Shown: positions 1 to 5,418, counted from the first letter of the stretch. The stretch: 6,797 nt of DNA from Caulobacteraceae bacterium UBA6225 (GCA_002441055.1 DJWR01000152.1:3379-10175); one strand, 5' to 3'. Translations and numbers: made by a program. Notes: generated from the sequence alone by a model not told the origin.

Positions 1-639
1 AACGCCTTCGCCACCGGCCGCAACCCGGAGAACGCCGCGGTCGCGGCCACCCAGGGCCTGTTGCGGATGCTGGACCGCCGCGAGGTGCGCGGGGTGATGG
101 CCCACGAACTGGCCCATGTGAAGAACCGCGACACCCTGACCATGACGGTGACGGCCACCGTGGCCGGCGCCATCTCGGCGCTTGCCAACTTCGCGCTGTT
201 CTTCGGCGGCAACGACCGGGAACGTCCAGGGGGCATCATCGGGACCATCGCGCTGATGATCCTGGCGCCCATGGCCGCCAGCCTGGTGCAGATGGCCATC
301 AGCCGGGCGCGGGAGTACGAGGCCGACCGCGGCGGCGCCGAGATCTGCGGCGACCCGGAGGCCCTGGCCGACGCCCTACAGAAGATCGAGCACTATGCCC
401 GCGGCACGGTGAACCTGCCGGCCGAGCGCAATCCGGCCACCGGCCAGATGTTCATCATCAACCCCCTGTCGGGACGCGGGGCGGACAATCTGTTCTCCAC
501 CCATCCGGCCACCCAGAACCGGGTGCGGGCGCTGATGGACATGGCCGGCAAGGTGGCTGCGCCGATGCAGCGAGCAGCGCGGGCCGTGGGCACAGCGGTG
601 CCGATCACGCGGCGGTCGAAGGACGGCCCCTGGGGTTAG
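1..639 (+). CDS. htpX: HtpX, membrane zinc metalloprotease (5' end missing)
   Basis: The first base is already in frame, so this is the C-terminal 212 residues of a protein normally near 300 residues; the N-terminal membrane segments lie outside the window. The visible part opens with NAFATGRNPENAAVA, typical of HtpX just before the active site. The zinc-binding HELAH motif (HExxH) is at bases 103-117, and the third zinc ligand is the first Glu of REYEAD (bases 313-315). Two hydrophobic stretches, about bases 148-208 and 235-297, fit the two membrane segments found between these motifs in the family. The FSTHPATQNRVRAL motif near the end is also characteristic. HtpX is an M48 protease of the inner membrane that degrades misfolded membrane proteins, complementing FtsH. 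The gene converges on nrdB across a 130-bp gap holding a palindromic repeat. Nothing in the visible part is broken. Confidence 0.95.
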   Translation, partial: NAFATGRNPENAAVAATQGLLRMLDRREVRGVMAHELAHVKNRDTLTMTVTATVAGAISALANFALFFGGNDRERPGGIIGTIALMILAPMAASLVQMAISRAREYEADRGGAEICGDPEALADALQKIEHYARGTVNLPAERNPATGQMFIINPLSGRGADNLFSTHPATQNRVRALMDMAGKVAAPMQRAARAVGTAVPITRRSKDGPWG

Positions 640-650
640 GTCCCGCACGA

Positions 651-737
651 CGTCGCCCTCGGGCTTGACCCGAGGGCCCATGCACTCCGGGCTGGCCTGA
701 GTGTTCATGGATGGTCGGATCAAGTCCGACCATGACG
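651..737. repeat. Composite inverted palindromic repeat (REP/BIME-like)
   Basis: Two perfect hairpins face each other. The first has a 9-bp stem (655-663 with 669-677) and loop CTTGA. The second has a 9-bp stem (711-719 with 725-733) and loop TCAAG, the reverse complement of the first loop. The symmetry continues outside the stems (CGTC at 651-654, GACG at 734-737) and inside them (CCATG 678-682 with CATGG 706-710; CACTC 683-687 with GAGTG 699-703), so the whole unit is one imperfect palindrome. I recognise the core, a C/G-rich stem around cTTGAcc facing ggTCAAg, as a dispersed intergenic element common in alphaproteobacterial genomes. It lies between the convergent ends of htpX and nrdB and may act as a two-way terminator or mRNA end stabiliser; that role is inference. 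Confidence 0.8.
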
Positions 738-740
738 GGG

Positions 741-769
741 AAATGTGGGAGGGCGACCGTCGCCCCCCC
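741..769 (-). terminator. Hairpin directly after nrdB, probable terminator
   Basis: Read on the minus strand, a 10-bp stem (769-760 with 756-747, one G-U pair) and a 3-base loop begin directly after the nrdB stop codon. The downstream sequence is ACATTTCC, so the U tract is poor. The stem is very GC-rich and the palindromic repeat lies just beyond it. Termination is likely, but whether this hairpin alone is enough cannot be told. Confidence 0.45.
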
Positions 770-1813
770 CTACTCCGCCGGCAGGGTGCTTTCGGTGCGC
801 TTGTTGAGCAGGCGGTCGAATTCCGACCAGACGCCGGTCTCCCCGTGCCATTGCCCCTTGGTGGCGGCCTTGGAGTATTCGGTGGAGCGGGCCTCGAAGA
901 AGTTGGCGTGCTCCACCCCCGACAGCATCGACTGCAGCCACGGCAGGGGGTTTTCCTTCACCCCATAGACCTCGGGCAGGTGCAGCTGGCGCAGGCGCCA
1001 GTCGGCGATGAAGCGGATATAGGCCTTGATATCGTCGGGCGTCATGCCCTGGACCTCGCCGGCCTCGAAGGCCAGGTCGATGAACTTGTCCTCCAGCCCC
1101 ACCACGGTCTTGCAGCAGTCGACGATGTCGTCGGCCACCGACTTGGTGACCACCTTCGTCTCGGCGTTGAAGGCGTGATAGAGGCGGATGATCCCCTCGC
1201 AGTGCAGGCTCTCGTCGCGCACCGACCAGGAGACGATCTGGCCCATCCCCTTCATCTTGTTGTAGCGGGGGAAGTTCATCAGCATGGCGAAGCTGGCGAA
1301 CAGCTGCAGGCCCTCTGTGAAGCCGCCGAACATGGCGAGCGTCCGGGCGATGTCGGCGTTCGAATCGACGCCGAACTTCTGCATGTAGTCATGCTTGTCG
1401 CGCATCTCCTGGTAATCCAGGAAGGCGGTGAACTCAGAGTCGGGCATGCCGATCGTCTCGAGCAGCAGCGCATAGGCGGCGATGTGGATCGTCTCCATGT
1501 TGGAGAACGAGGCCAGCATCATCTTCACCTCGGTGGGTTTGAACACCCGCCCGTAGCGCTCCATGTAGTTGTCGTTCACCTCGACGTCGGACTGGGTGAA
1601 GAAGCGGAAGATCTGCGTCAGCAGCGCCCGCTCCTTGTCGTTCAGCTTGGCCGCCCAATCCTTGATGTCCTCGCCCAGAGGAATCTCCTCGGGCATCCAA
1701 TGCACCTGCTGCTGCTTCTTCCAGTAGTCGTAGGCCCAGGGATAGCGGAAGGGCTTGTACGCATAGGAGGGCGTCAGGAGGCCAGGCAGGGAGCTGTGGG
1801 CGGCATCGGTCAC
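770..1813 (-). CDS. nrdB: Ribonucleotide reductase beta subunit, class Ia type
   Basis: This 347-residue protein is the radical-generating R2 subunit that works with NrdA to reduce ribonucleoside diphosphates to deoxyribonucleotides in the cytoplasm. The six metal ligands can be assigned from E. coli spacing: Asp76 (QSDVE), Glu107 and His110 (METIH), Glu167 (FTEGLQ), and Glu201 and His204 (RDESLH). Tyr114 lies seven residues after Glu107, as the radical tyrosine Y122 follows E115 in E. coli, so this is a tyrosyl-radical R2 and not the Phe or Leu variants. The spacings Asp76-Glu107 (31) and Glu167-Glu201 (34) equal those of E. coli, but Glu107-Glu167 is about 29 residues shorter. No N-terminal ATP cone is present. 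The start is GTG at 1813, chosen because of a good ribosome-binding site. It is separated from nrdA by another gene and has its own NrdR-type control region. Confidence 0.97.
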   Translation of the reverse strand: MTDAAHSSLPGLLTPSYAYKPFRYPWAYDYWKKQQQVHWMPEEIPLGEDIKDWAAKLNDKERALLTQIFRFFTQSDVEVNDNYMERYGRVFKPTEVKMMLASFSNMETIHIAAYALLLETIGMPDSEFTAFLDYQEMRDKHDYMQKFGVDSNADIARTLAMFGGFTEGLQLFASFAMLMNFPRYNKMKGMGQIVSWSVRDESLHCEGIIRLYHAFNAETKVVTKSVADDIVDCCKTVVGLEDKFIDLAFEAGEVQGMTPDDIKAYIRFIADWRLRQLHLPEVYGVKENPLPWLQSMLSGVEHANFFEARSTEYSKAATKGQWHGETGVWSEFDRLLNKRTESTLPAE

Positions 1814-1820
1814 GACAGGA

Positions 1821-1828
1821 CTTCCCCT
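1821..1828 (-). promoter_or_regulatory. Ribosome-binding site of nrdB
   Basis: On the minus strand AGGGGAAG lies 7 bases before the GTG at 1813. It supports this GTG as the start, giving the N-terminus MTDAAHSS. Confidence 0.6.
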
Positions 1829-1903
1829 GGTTCGGTTGAGCTGAGGTCGACTGAGACCATATCAGTCAGCTCCGCGAACGCTAAGGGGCAAACCGCCGCA
1901 CAG

Positions 1904-1950
1904 ACGCAAGATGTTGTGAATCACGCCATCAACGCCACAACATGCGGGAC
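1904..1950 (-). promoter_or_regulatory. Paired NrdR-box-like sites upstream of nrdB
   Basis: Two 16-bp sites, at 1904-1919 and 1935-1950, resemble the NrdR box consensus ACACWATATATWGTGT. The gene-proximal one (ACGCAAGATGTTGTGA) matches about 12 of 16 positions; the distal one (CCACAACATGCGGGAC) is weaker, about 8 of 16. Their starts are exactly 31 bp apart, the three-helical-turn spacing known for NrdR box pairs. The strong half-sites form an 8-bp perfect inverted repeat (ATGTTGTG 1911-1918, CACAACAT 1936-1943). A pair with identical spacing precedes nrdA, which is the main support. NrdR is an ATP/dATP-sensing repressor of ribonucleotide reductase genes. A GANTC site (GAATC, 1918-1922) overlaps the end of the proximal box. 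I could not fix the -35/-10 elements; a TTGTGG lying in the distal box is the best -35 candidate. Confidence 0.65.
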
Positions 1951-1984
1951 GGCATAGGGCGGACGGCGGGGCCTATGGTCGGCG

Positions 1985-2839
1985 CTAGTTCTGCGGCTTG
2001 ATCGCGAAGGACAGGGCGACCACCTGATCGTCCCGGGTCTCCTGACCCCAGATCATGTGCTGCCCCTTCACCTCGCGGTGAACATAACCCAGGGAGGCCT
2101 GGACCGGGCCCTTGCGCCAGCCCACCCCCACATGAGCGTCGCCGATCAGGGCGCTGGAGGCGTCGGTGGACCATCCGCCCTGGTCCCACCCATCGCTCCG
2201 ACGCAGCATGTTCAGGCCGACGGCCCGGCCGCTGGCCGCGGCGAAGACGTACCAGCGCCCGGCCTGACCAAAGGTTTCACCGTCCTGAACCCCCATGGCG
2301 TTCAGCCGGTCCTCGACCTGGCCCTCAAGGTTCTGGCCCAGGCGCAACTCCGCCCCTGCCTCAGCTTGACCACCGCCGGCGCCGAAGCCGAGACCTGCAT
2401 GGGGGGACAGGTCCACATCATAAGGGCCCGCGGCGAACTGCACCGCGCTGGGCCAGTTACGGATCATCGCCACCTCATAGGCCTGGGCGTCAAACTCGGC
2501 GCGCTCAGGATTGAAGGGCAGCCCCCCCGGACCGCGAAGGGCGCCGCCGACGCTGACCCGCACGCTATCAACCACCGCGCCGCTTTCCGACACGGCGATG
2601 GGGGTCTGGCTGGTGCGCCAACGCACAGGTCCCTGACCGGGGGCATAGGCTTCCTGGTCAATCAAGGTCTGGATGGGGTCGGGGTCGACGCCAGACCGCT
2701 GCGGGGCGAAGGCCGCGTCCATAAGGGCGAAGGCTGAATGGGTGACCTGGGCGGAAGATCGCAGCCGGTCATCGGCGACGGCGTCGGACGCCGCTGCGCC
2801 AAAGCCAATGGCGATGATCATTCCAGCCGCGCGATACAT
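1985..2839 (-). CDS. Exported beta-barrel-like protein, partial LpxR-family resemblance
   Basis: The 284-residue product starts with a short signal peptide (MYRAAGMIIAIGFGAAASDAVA, likely cut after Ala22 at AVA-DD). From about residue 139 the sequence resembles the second half of the LpxR/DUF2219 family (outer membrane lipid A 3'-O-deacylase): DVDLSPHAGLGFG (141-153) with AGAELRLGQNL (161-171), then a glycine- and aromatic-rich tail including WYVFAAASGRAVGLNML (196-212), LIGDAHVGVGW (231-241) and LGYVHREVKGQ (250-260), ending in a strand-like VVALSFAI (273-280). The N-terminal ND...TD..YT catalytic region of true LpxR is not visible and residues 25-135 look unrelated, so lipid A deacylase activity should not be assumed. 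The family call is from remembered motifs. It lies between nrdA and nrdB on the same strand, behind the nrdA terminator, so it is probably transcribed separately. An upstream in-frame ATG (2890) lacks a ribosome-binding site and would hide the signal peptide. Confidence 0.7.
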   Translation of the reverse strand: MYRAAGMIIAIGFGAAASDAVADDRLRSSAQVTHSAFALMDAAFAPQRSGVDPDPIQTLIDQEAYAPGQGPVRWRTSQTPIAVSESGAVVDSVRVSVGGALRGPGGLPFNPERAEFDAQAYEVAMIRNWPSAVQFAAGPYDVDLSPHAGLGFGAGGGQAEAGAELRLGQNLEGQVEDRLNAMGVQDGETFGQAGRWYVFAAASGRAVGLNMLRRSDGWDQGGWSTDASSALIGDAHVGVGWRKGPVQASLGYVHREVKGQHMIWGQETRDDQVVALSFAIKPQN

Positions 2840-2844
2840 GGATC

Positions 2845-2851
2845 CCTCTCC
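2845..2851 (-). promoter_or_regulatory. Ribosome-binding site of the LpxR-like gene
   Basis: GGAGAGG on the minus strand lies 5 bases before the ATG at 2839. It is the strongest Shine-Dalgarno match in this gap and decides the start in favour of 2839 over 2890. Confidence 0.7.
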
Positions 2852-2960
2852 AGCCCTGCCATGTTGCAGGTTCACATGACACCATTCCATGAAGGCTGAA
2901 TGTCGTGAAGAGCCTGCCGGTTCCCGCCCTGCGGCCTATGGCTGCGGGCGGGGTGAGGCT

Positions 2961-2998
2961 GAAACGAAAACAGGCGCCCCCGTTCAGGAGCGCCTGTT
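2961..2998 (-). terminator. Intrinsic terminator of nrdA
   Basis: A perfect 9-bp stem (AACAGGCGC 2969-2977 with GCGCCTGTT 2990-2998, 12-base loop) lies 23 bp downstream of the nrdA stop. On the minus strand the stem runs into TTTTCGTTTC, a U-rich tail. It separates nrdA from the two genes downstream, so nrdA and nrdB are unlikely to share one full transcript. Confidence 0.85.
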
Positions 2999-3021
2999 CG
3001 TCTTGCGATCGCCGCAGCCGC

Positions 3022-4899
3022 CTATTGGCAGGCCAGGCATTCCTCATAGTCGGTCCGCTCACCCTCGGGCGGAGCCATGGCCGTCAGGCCAAGCTCGGCC
3101 ACCGCCGCGCCGGCGTGCGAGGCCCGCTGCACGGACTTTGAGCGGAGGTAGTAGAGCGACTTGCATCCCCGCTCCCAGGCCATCCAGTGCAGCATGTGCA
3201 GGTCCCACTTATCCACGTCGCCGGGCAGGAAGAGGTTCACCGACTGGGACTGGCAGATGTCGGGGGTGCGATCGGCGGCCAGTTCGACCACCCAGCGCTG
3301 ATCAATCTCGAAGGCGGTCTTGAAGACATCCTTCTCATCGGCGGTGAGACCGTCGAGGTGCTGCACCGACCCCTCATTCTCCAGAATGGTGTCCCAGACG
3401 GCCGGGGTGTTGAGACCCTTTTCCTCGAGCAGGCGCTCCAGATAGGGGTTCCGGACGGCGAAGGTGCCCGACAGGGTCTTGTGCGAATAGATGTTGGCCG
3501 GGATGGGCTCGATGCCGGCGCTGGTCCCGCCGCAAATGATCGAGATCGAGGCGGTCGGCGCGATGGCCAGCTTGTGGGAGAAGCGCTCCATGACGCCGCG
3601 CTCGGCCGCATCCGGGCAAGGCCCGCGCTCCTCAGCCAGCTTGCGGCTGGCGGCGTCGCAATGGCGGCGCAGGTGCTTGAACAGGCGCATGTTCCAGGAT
3701 TTGGCGAGCGCGCTCTCGAAGGGCACGTTCTGCGCCTGAAGGAAGGTGTGGAAGCCCATCAGGCCCAGACCCACCGAGCGTTCGCGGATGGCGGCATAGA
3801 CGGCGTTGTCCATCTCGCCGGGCGCCCGGCTGATGAAGTCCTGCAGCACATTGTCGAGGAAGCGCATCACGTCTTCGATGAAGGTCGGATGGTCGCGCCA
3901 TTCGAGGAACTTCTCGGCGTTCACCGAGGACAGGCAGCACACCGCGGTCCGGTCCTTGCCCAGGTGGTCGACGCCGGTGTGCAGCATGATCTCCGAGCAC
4001 AGGTTCGACTGGCGGACCTTGAGCCCCAGCTCGCGCTGATGCTGCGGCATGGAGCGGTTCACAGTGTCGGAGAAGATCAGATAGGGCTCGCCGGTCTGCA
4101 GGCGGATCTCGAGGATCTTCTGCCAGAGCGACCGGGCGTCCACCTCGCGGATGACTTCATTGGTCTTGGGCGAGCGCAGGCCAAACATTTCCCCGGCGCG
4201 GACAGCCTCCATGAACTCGTCGGAGATGCTGATGCCGTGATGCAGGTTGAGCGACTTGCGGTTGAAGTCGCCGGACGGTTTGCGGATCTCGAGGAACTCC
4301 TCGATCTCCGGGTGGTGGACGTCCAGATAGACCGCCGCCGATCCCCGGCGGAGCGAGCCCTGGCTGATGGCCAGGGTCAGGGAATCCATCACGCGGATGA
4401 AGGGGATGATGCCGCTGGTCTGGCCAGCACCCTTCACCTTCTCGCCGATGGAGCGGACACCGCCCCAATAGGTGCCGATGCCGCCGCCGTTGGAGGCCAG
4501 CGCCACATTCTCGTTCCAGACCCCCTGGATGCCGTCCAGGCTGTCGCTCACCGCGTTCAGGAAGCAGGAGATCGGCAGGCCGCGATCAGCCCCGCCGTTG
4601 GACAGGACCGGCGTCGAGGGCATGAACCAGAGGTTGGAGATGTAGTCGTAGATCCGCTGGGCATGGTCGGCGTCGTCGGCGAAGGCCGTGGCCACCCGGG
4701 CGAACATGTCCTGATAGGACTCGCCAGCCAGCAGGTAGCGGTCCTCCAGAGTCGTCTTGCCGAAATCGGTGAGCAGGGCGTCGCGGCTGCGATCGACCTC
4801 CACCTTTCGGACCAGCTGCAACTGGGGCCGTTCAGCGCGGTTTTGCGCCGCCGAAGCCGCCTCAGAAACCTTCAACATCGCCGCTTCACTGCCGCTCAT
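3022..4899 (-). CDS. nrdA: Ribonucleotide reductase alpha subunit, no ATP cone
   Basis: The catalytic R1 subunit, 625 residues from the ATG at 4899. Active-site features, numbered from that start: Cys112 (PISCFLN, equivalent of E. coli C225); Asn299, Cys301 and Glu303 (SNLCSE, thiyl-radical Cys439 and neighbours); Cys321/Cys322 (AVCCLSS, one being the C462 equivalent); Tyr583-Tyr584 (SLYYLRS, the radical-transfer pair); and a C-terminal ECLACQ with Cys621 and Cys624, which passes electrons from thioredoxin or glutaredoxin. The phosphate-binding region is PTASISIICGGTSAGIEP. E. coli NrdA has about 760 residues; here the N-terminal ATP cone is absent and the protein enters the R1 fold within about 40 residues. 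So substrate specificity control may be kept, but the overall activity site is not in this subunit. The start is uncertain: TTG at 4905 and ATG at 4878 are in frame, and the Shine-Dalgarno signal is weak (TAGG). A terminator follows the gene. Confidence 0.96.
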   Translation of the reverse strand: MSGSEAAMLKVSEAASAAQNRAERPQLQLVRKVEVDRSRDALLTDFGKTTLEDRYLLAGESYQDMFARVATAFADDADHAQRIYDYISNLWFMPSTPVLSNGGADRGLPISCFLNAVSDSLDGIQGVWNENVALASNGGGIGTYWGGVRSIGEKVKGAGQTSGIIPFIRVMDSLTLAISQGSLRRGSAAVYLDVHHPEIEEFLEIRKPSGDFNRKSLNLHHGISISDEFMEAVRAGEMFGLRSPKTNEVIREVDARSLWQKILEIRLQTGEPYLIFSDTVNRSMPQHQRELGLKVRQSNLCSEIMLHTGVDHLGKDRTAVCCLSSVNAEKFLEWRDHPTFIEDVMRFLDNVLQDFISRAPGEMDNAVYAAIRERSVGLGLMGFHTFLQAQNVPFESALAKSWNMRLFKHLRRHCDAASRKLAEERGPCPDAAERGVMERFSHKLAIAPTASISIICGGTSAGIEPIPANIYSHKTLSGTFAVRNPYLERLLEEKGLNTPAVWDTILENEGSVQHLDGLTADEKDVFKTAFEIDQRWVVELAADRTPDICQSQSVNLFLPGDVDKWDLHMLHWMAWERGCKSLYYLRSKSVQRASHAGAAVAELGLTAMAPPEGERTDYEECLACQ

Positions 4900-4954
4900 G
4901 GCCAAAACCTATTACTTTCAGGGGCTTCGAGCCCATGCCCGCAAACTGCCCCAC

Positions 4955-5001
4955 CCGCTATATATGGTAGTCGCCCAACCCCTGAGCACCACAATATGTG
5001 C
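4955..5001 (-). promoter_or_regulatory. Paired NrdR-box-like sites upstream of nrdA
   Basis: The proximal site at 4955-4970 (CCGCTATATATGGTAG) matches the NrdR consensus ACACWATATATWGTGT at about 11 of 16 positions, including the TATATAT core. The distal site at 4986-5001 (GCACCACAATATGTGC) matches about 9 of 16 and keeps the GCAC...GTGC arms. The starts are 31 bp apart, as in the pair before nrdB. The proximal box lies 55 bp upstream of the chosen ATG, a suitable place to block a promoter. NrdR binding is inferred from sequence and context; the nrdR gene is not in the window. Confidence 0.75.
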
Positions 5002-5015
5002 CCACAGTGCCTAAT

Positions 5016-5025
5016 GACTCGTCAA
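5016..5025 (-). promoter_or_regulatory. GANTC methylation site overlapping a TTGACGA element
   Basis: GACTC at 5016-5020 fits GANTC, the recognition site of the alphaproteobacterial methyltransferase CcrM. It overlaps by two bases a minus-strand TTGACGA (5019-5025), which matches the Caulobacter -35 consensus. I find no convincing -10 at the right distance towards nrdA, so use as an nrdA promoter is only possible. Confidence 0.35.
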
Positions 5026-5058
5026 CGGGGTGCGGCGGTTCGCCCCCAGGGATTTTCG

Positions 5059-5074
5059 TTAACGAGGTCTTAAC
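5059..5074. promoter_or_regulatory. Full CtrA box (TTAA-N7-TTAAC)
   Basis: TTAACGAGGTCTTAAC is an exact match to the binding motif of CtrA, the cell-cycle response regulator of Caulobacter and relatives. Eight fixed A/T positions in such GC-rich DNA make a chance match unlikely, and I noticed no other TTAA pair in the window. It lies about 160 bp upstream of the nrdA ATG and about 120 bp upstream of the riboswitch promoter, in the divergent region. Which gene it controls cannot be read from the sequence. Confidence 0.6.
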
Positions 5075-5079
5075 GGCAA

Positions 5080-5116
5080 GGGGCCGGGTGCTGATCCTGC
5101 TGGTCTTTCCGGCCCC
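5080..5116. repeat. 8-bp inverted repeat downstream of the CtrA box
   Basis: GGGGCCGG (5080-5087) and CCGGCCCC (5109-5116) are a perfect inverted repeat around a 21-base spacer. The arms are GC-only, so in this composition the match is only moderately significant. Its function is unknown. Confidence 0.4.
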
Positions 5117-5163
5117 CCTCCCCCTCAGGGCTCACGAGACTGTGACAATTAGTCCGGGGGCCC

Positions 5164-5182
5164 GCGCCACCGGCGCATTTTT
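5164..5182 (+). terminator. Small terminator-like hairpin with T5 tail
   Basis: GCGCC-ACC-GGCGC (5164-5176) is followed by ATTTTT. The stem is only 5 bp, and a competing hairpin (5172-5176 with 5188-5192) is possible. It could stop read-through from the divergent region before the riboswitch promoter. This is weak evidence. Confidence 0.3.
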
Positions 5183-5196
5183 GCATGGCGCCCGGC

Positions 5197-5224
5197 TTGT
5201 CTTTGCCGGGTCGAGCGCTAAACA
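5197..5224 (+). promoter_or_regulatory. Housekeeping-sigma promoter of the riboswitch transcript
   Basis: TTGTCTT (5197-5203), a 13-base spacer and GCTAAACA (5217-5224) fit the Caulobacter consensus TTGACGS-N10-14-GCTANAWC; the -10 is nearly perfect. The predicted transcription start, about 5230, falls just where the riboswitch aptamer begins, which supports both calls. Confidence 0.65.
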
Positions 5225-5228
5225 AGCC

Positions 5229-5351
5229 CGGTCATTGGGGAGTAGCCGCCCGTATTTCCAGCGGGGGGCGCGTCAACACACTTGCCGGCGGGGCTTCAGT
5301 CCCATGGGCATGGCGCGTCCGGTCAGTCGACTTGGCAAGACCTTTGGCGTT
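5229..5351 (+). promoter_or_regulatory. yybP-ykoY manganese riboswitch aptamer
   Basis: Two conserved loop segments of this class are present in order: GGGGAGTAGC (5237-5246, loop L1) and CTTGGCAAGACCTTT (5331-5345, loop L3 and the 3' side of P1). The P1 helix can be drawn between GGTCATTGG (about 5230-5238) and CCTTTGGC (5341-5348) with an internal U-U mismatch. A helix after L1 can form from CGCCC (5247-5251) and GGGCG (5266-5270). The class senses Mn2+, which bridges L1 and L3. It stands directly before a UPF0016 gene, one of its usual partners. The exact ends are approximate. Confidence 0.9.
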
Positions 5352-5366
5352 CGCGCGTCGACCATG

Positions 5367-5411
5367 CGGGGTCGGGGGCGTCGATCGCCATAGGTATGCC
5401 GTCCGACCCCG
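5367..5411 (+). promoter_or_regulatory. Expression-platform helix before the UPF0016 start
   Basis: CGGGGTCGG (5367-5375) is perfectly complementary to CCGACCCCG (5403-5411), and a smaller hairpin (GGCG 5377-5380 with CGCC 5386-5389) can form inside. The 3' arm ends 7 bases before the ATG at 5419, so the helix covers the region a ribosome would bind. With no U tract after it, translational control is more likely than termination. Opening of this helix upon Mn2+ binding is inferred from known members of the class. Confidence 0.6.
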
Positions 5412-5418
5412 CCGGGAC

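Noticed and set aside
376..723. Minus-strand frame overlapping htpX and the palindromic repeat
   Set aside because: Antisense to htpX; its N-terminus is the translated palindromic repeat, a common source of false genes in alphaproteobacteria.
701..1957. A 418-codon open frame on the plus strand opposite nrdB
   Set aside because: It is antisense to nrdB, begins inside the palindromic repeat and ends in the nrdB control region. No recognisable domain.
1953..1977. Hairpin CATAGG...CCTATG after the LpxR-like gene, as a terminator
   Set aside because: Only 6 bp, with a 13-base loop and no U tract on the minus strand.
3207..3215. DnaA-box-like TTATCCAC inside nrdA
   Set aside because: A single near match in coding sequence with no cluster or AT-rich region nearby.
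3187..5073. A 628-codon open frame on the plus strand opposite nrdA
   Set aside because: It is antisense to a well-supported nrdA. Its composition is the usual product of reading GC-rich codons backwards, and it runs through the nrdA control region and the CtrA box.
4998..5393. A plus-strand frame with a signal-peptide-like stretch (VLILLVFPAPLPLRA)
   Set aside because: It passes through the CtrA box, the promoter and the whole manganese riboswitch, which explain the sequence better.
5185..5418. Upstream extension of the UPF0016 protein to an earlier in-frame ATG
   Set aside because: The extra 78 codons are the riboswitch aptamer and promoter; the family normally starts just before the first E-x-G-D-K-T motif.
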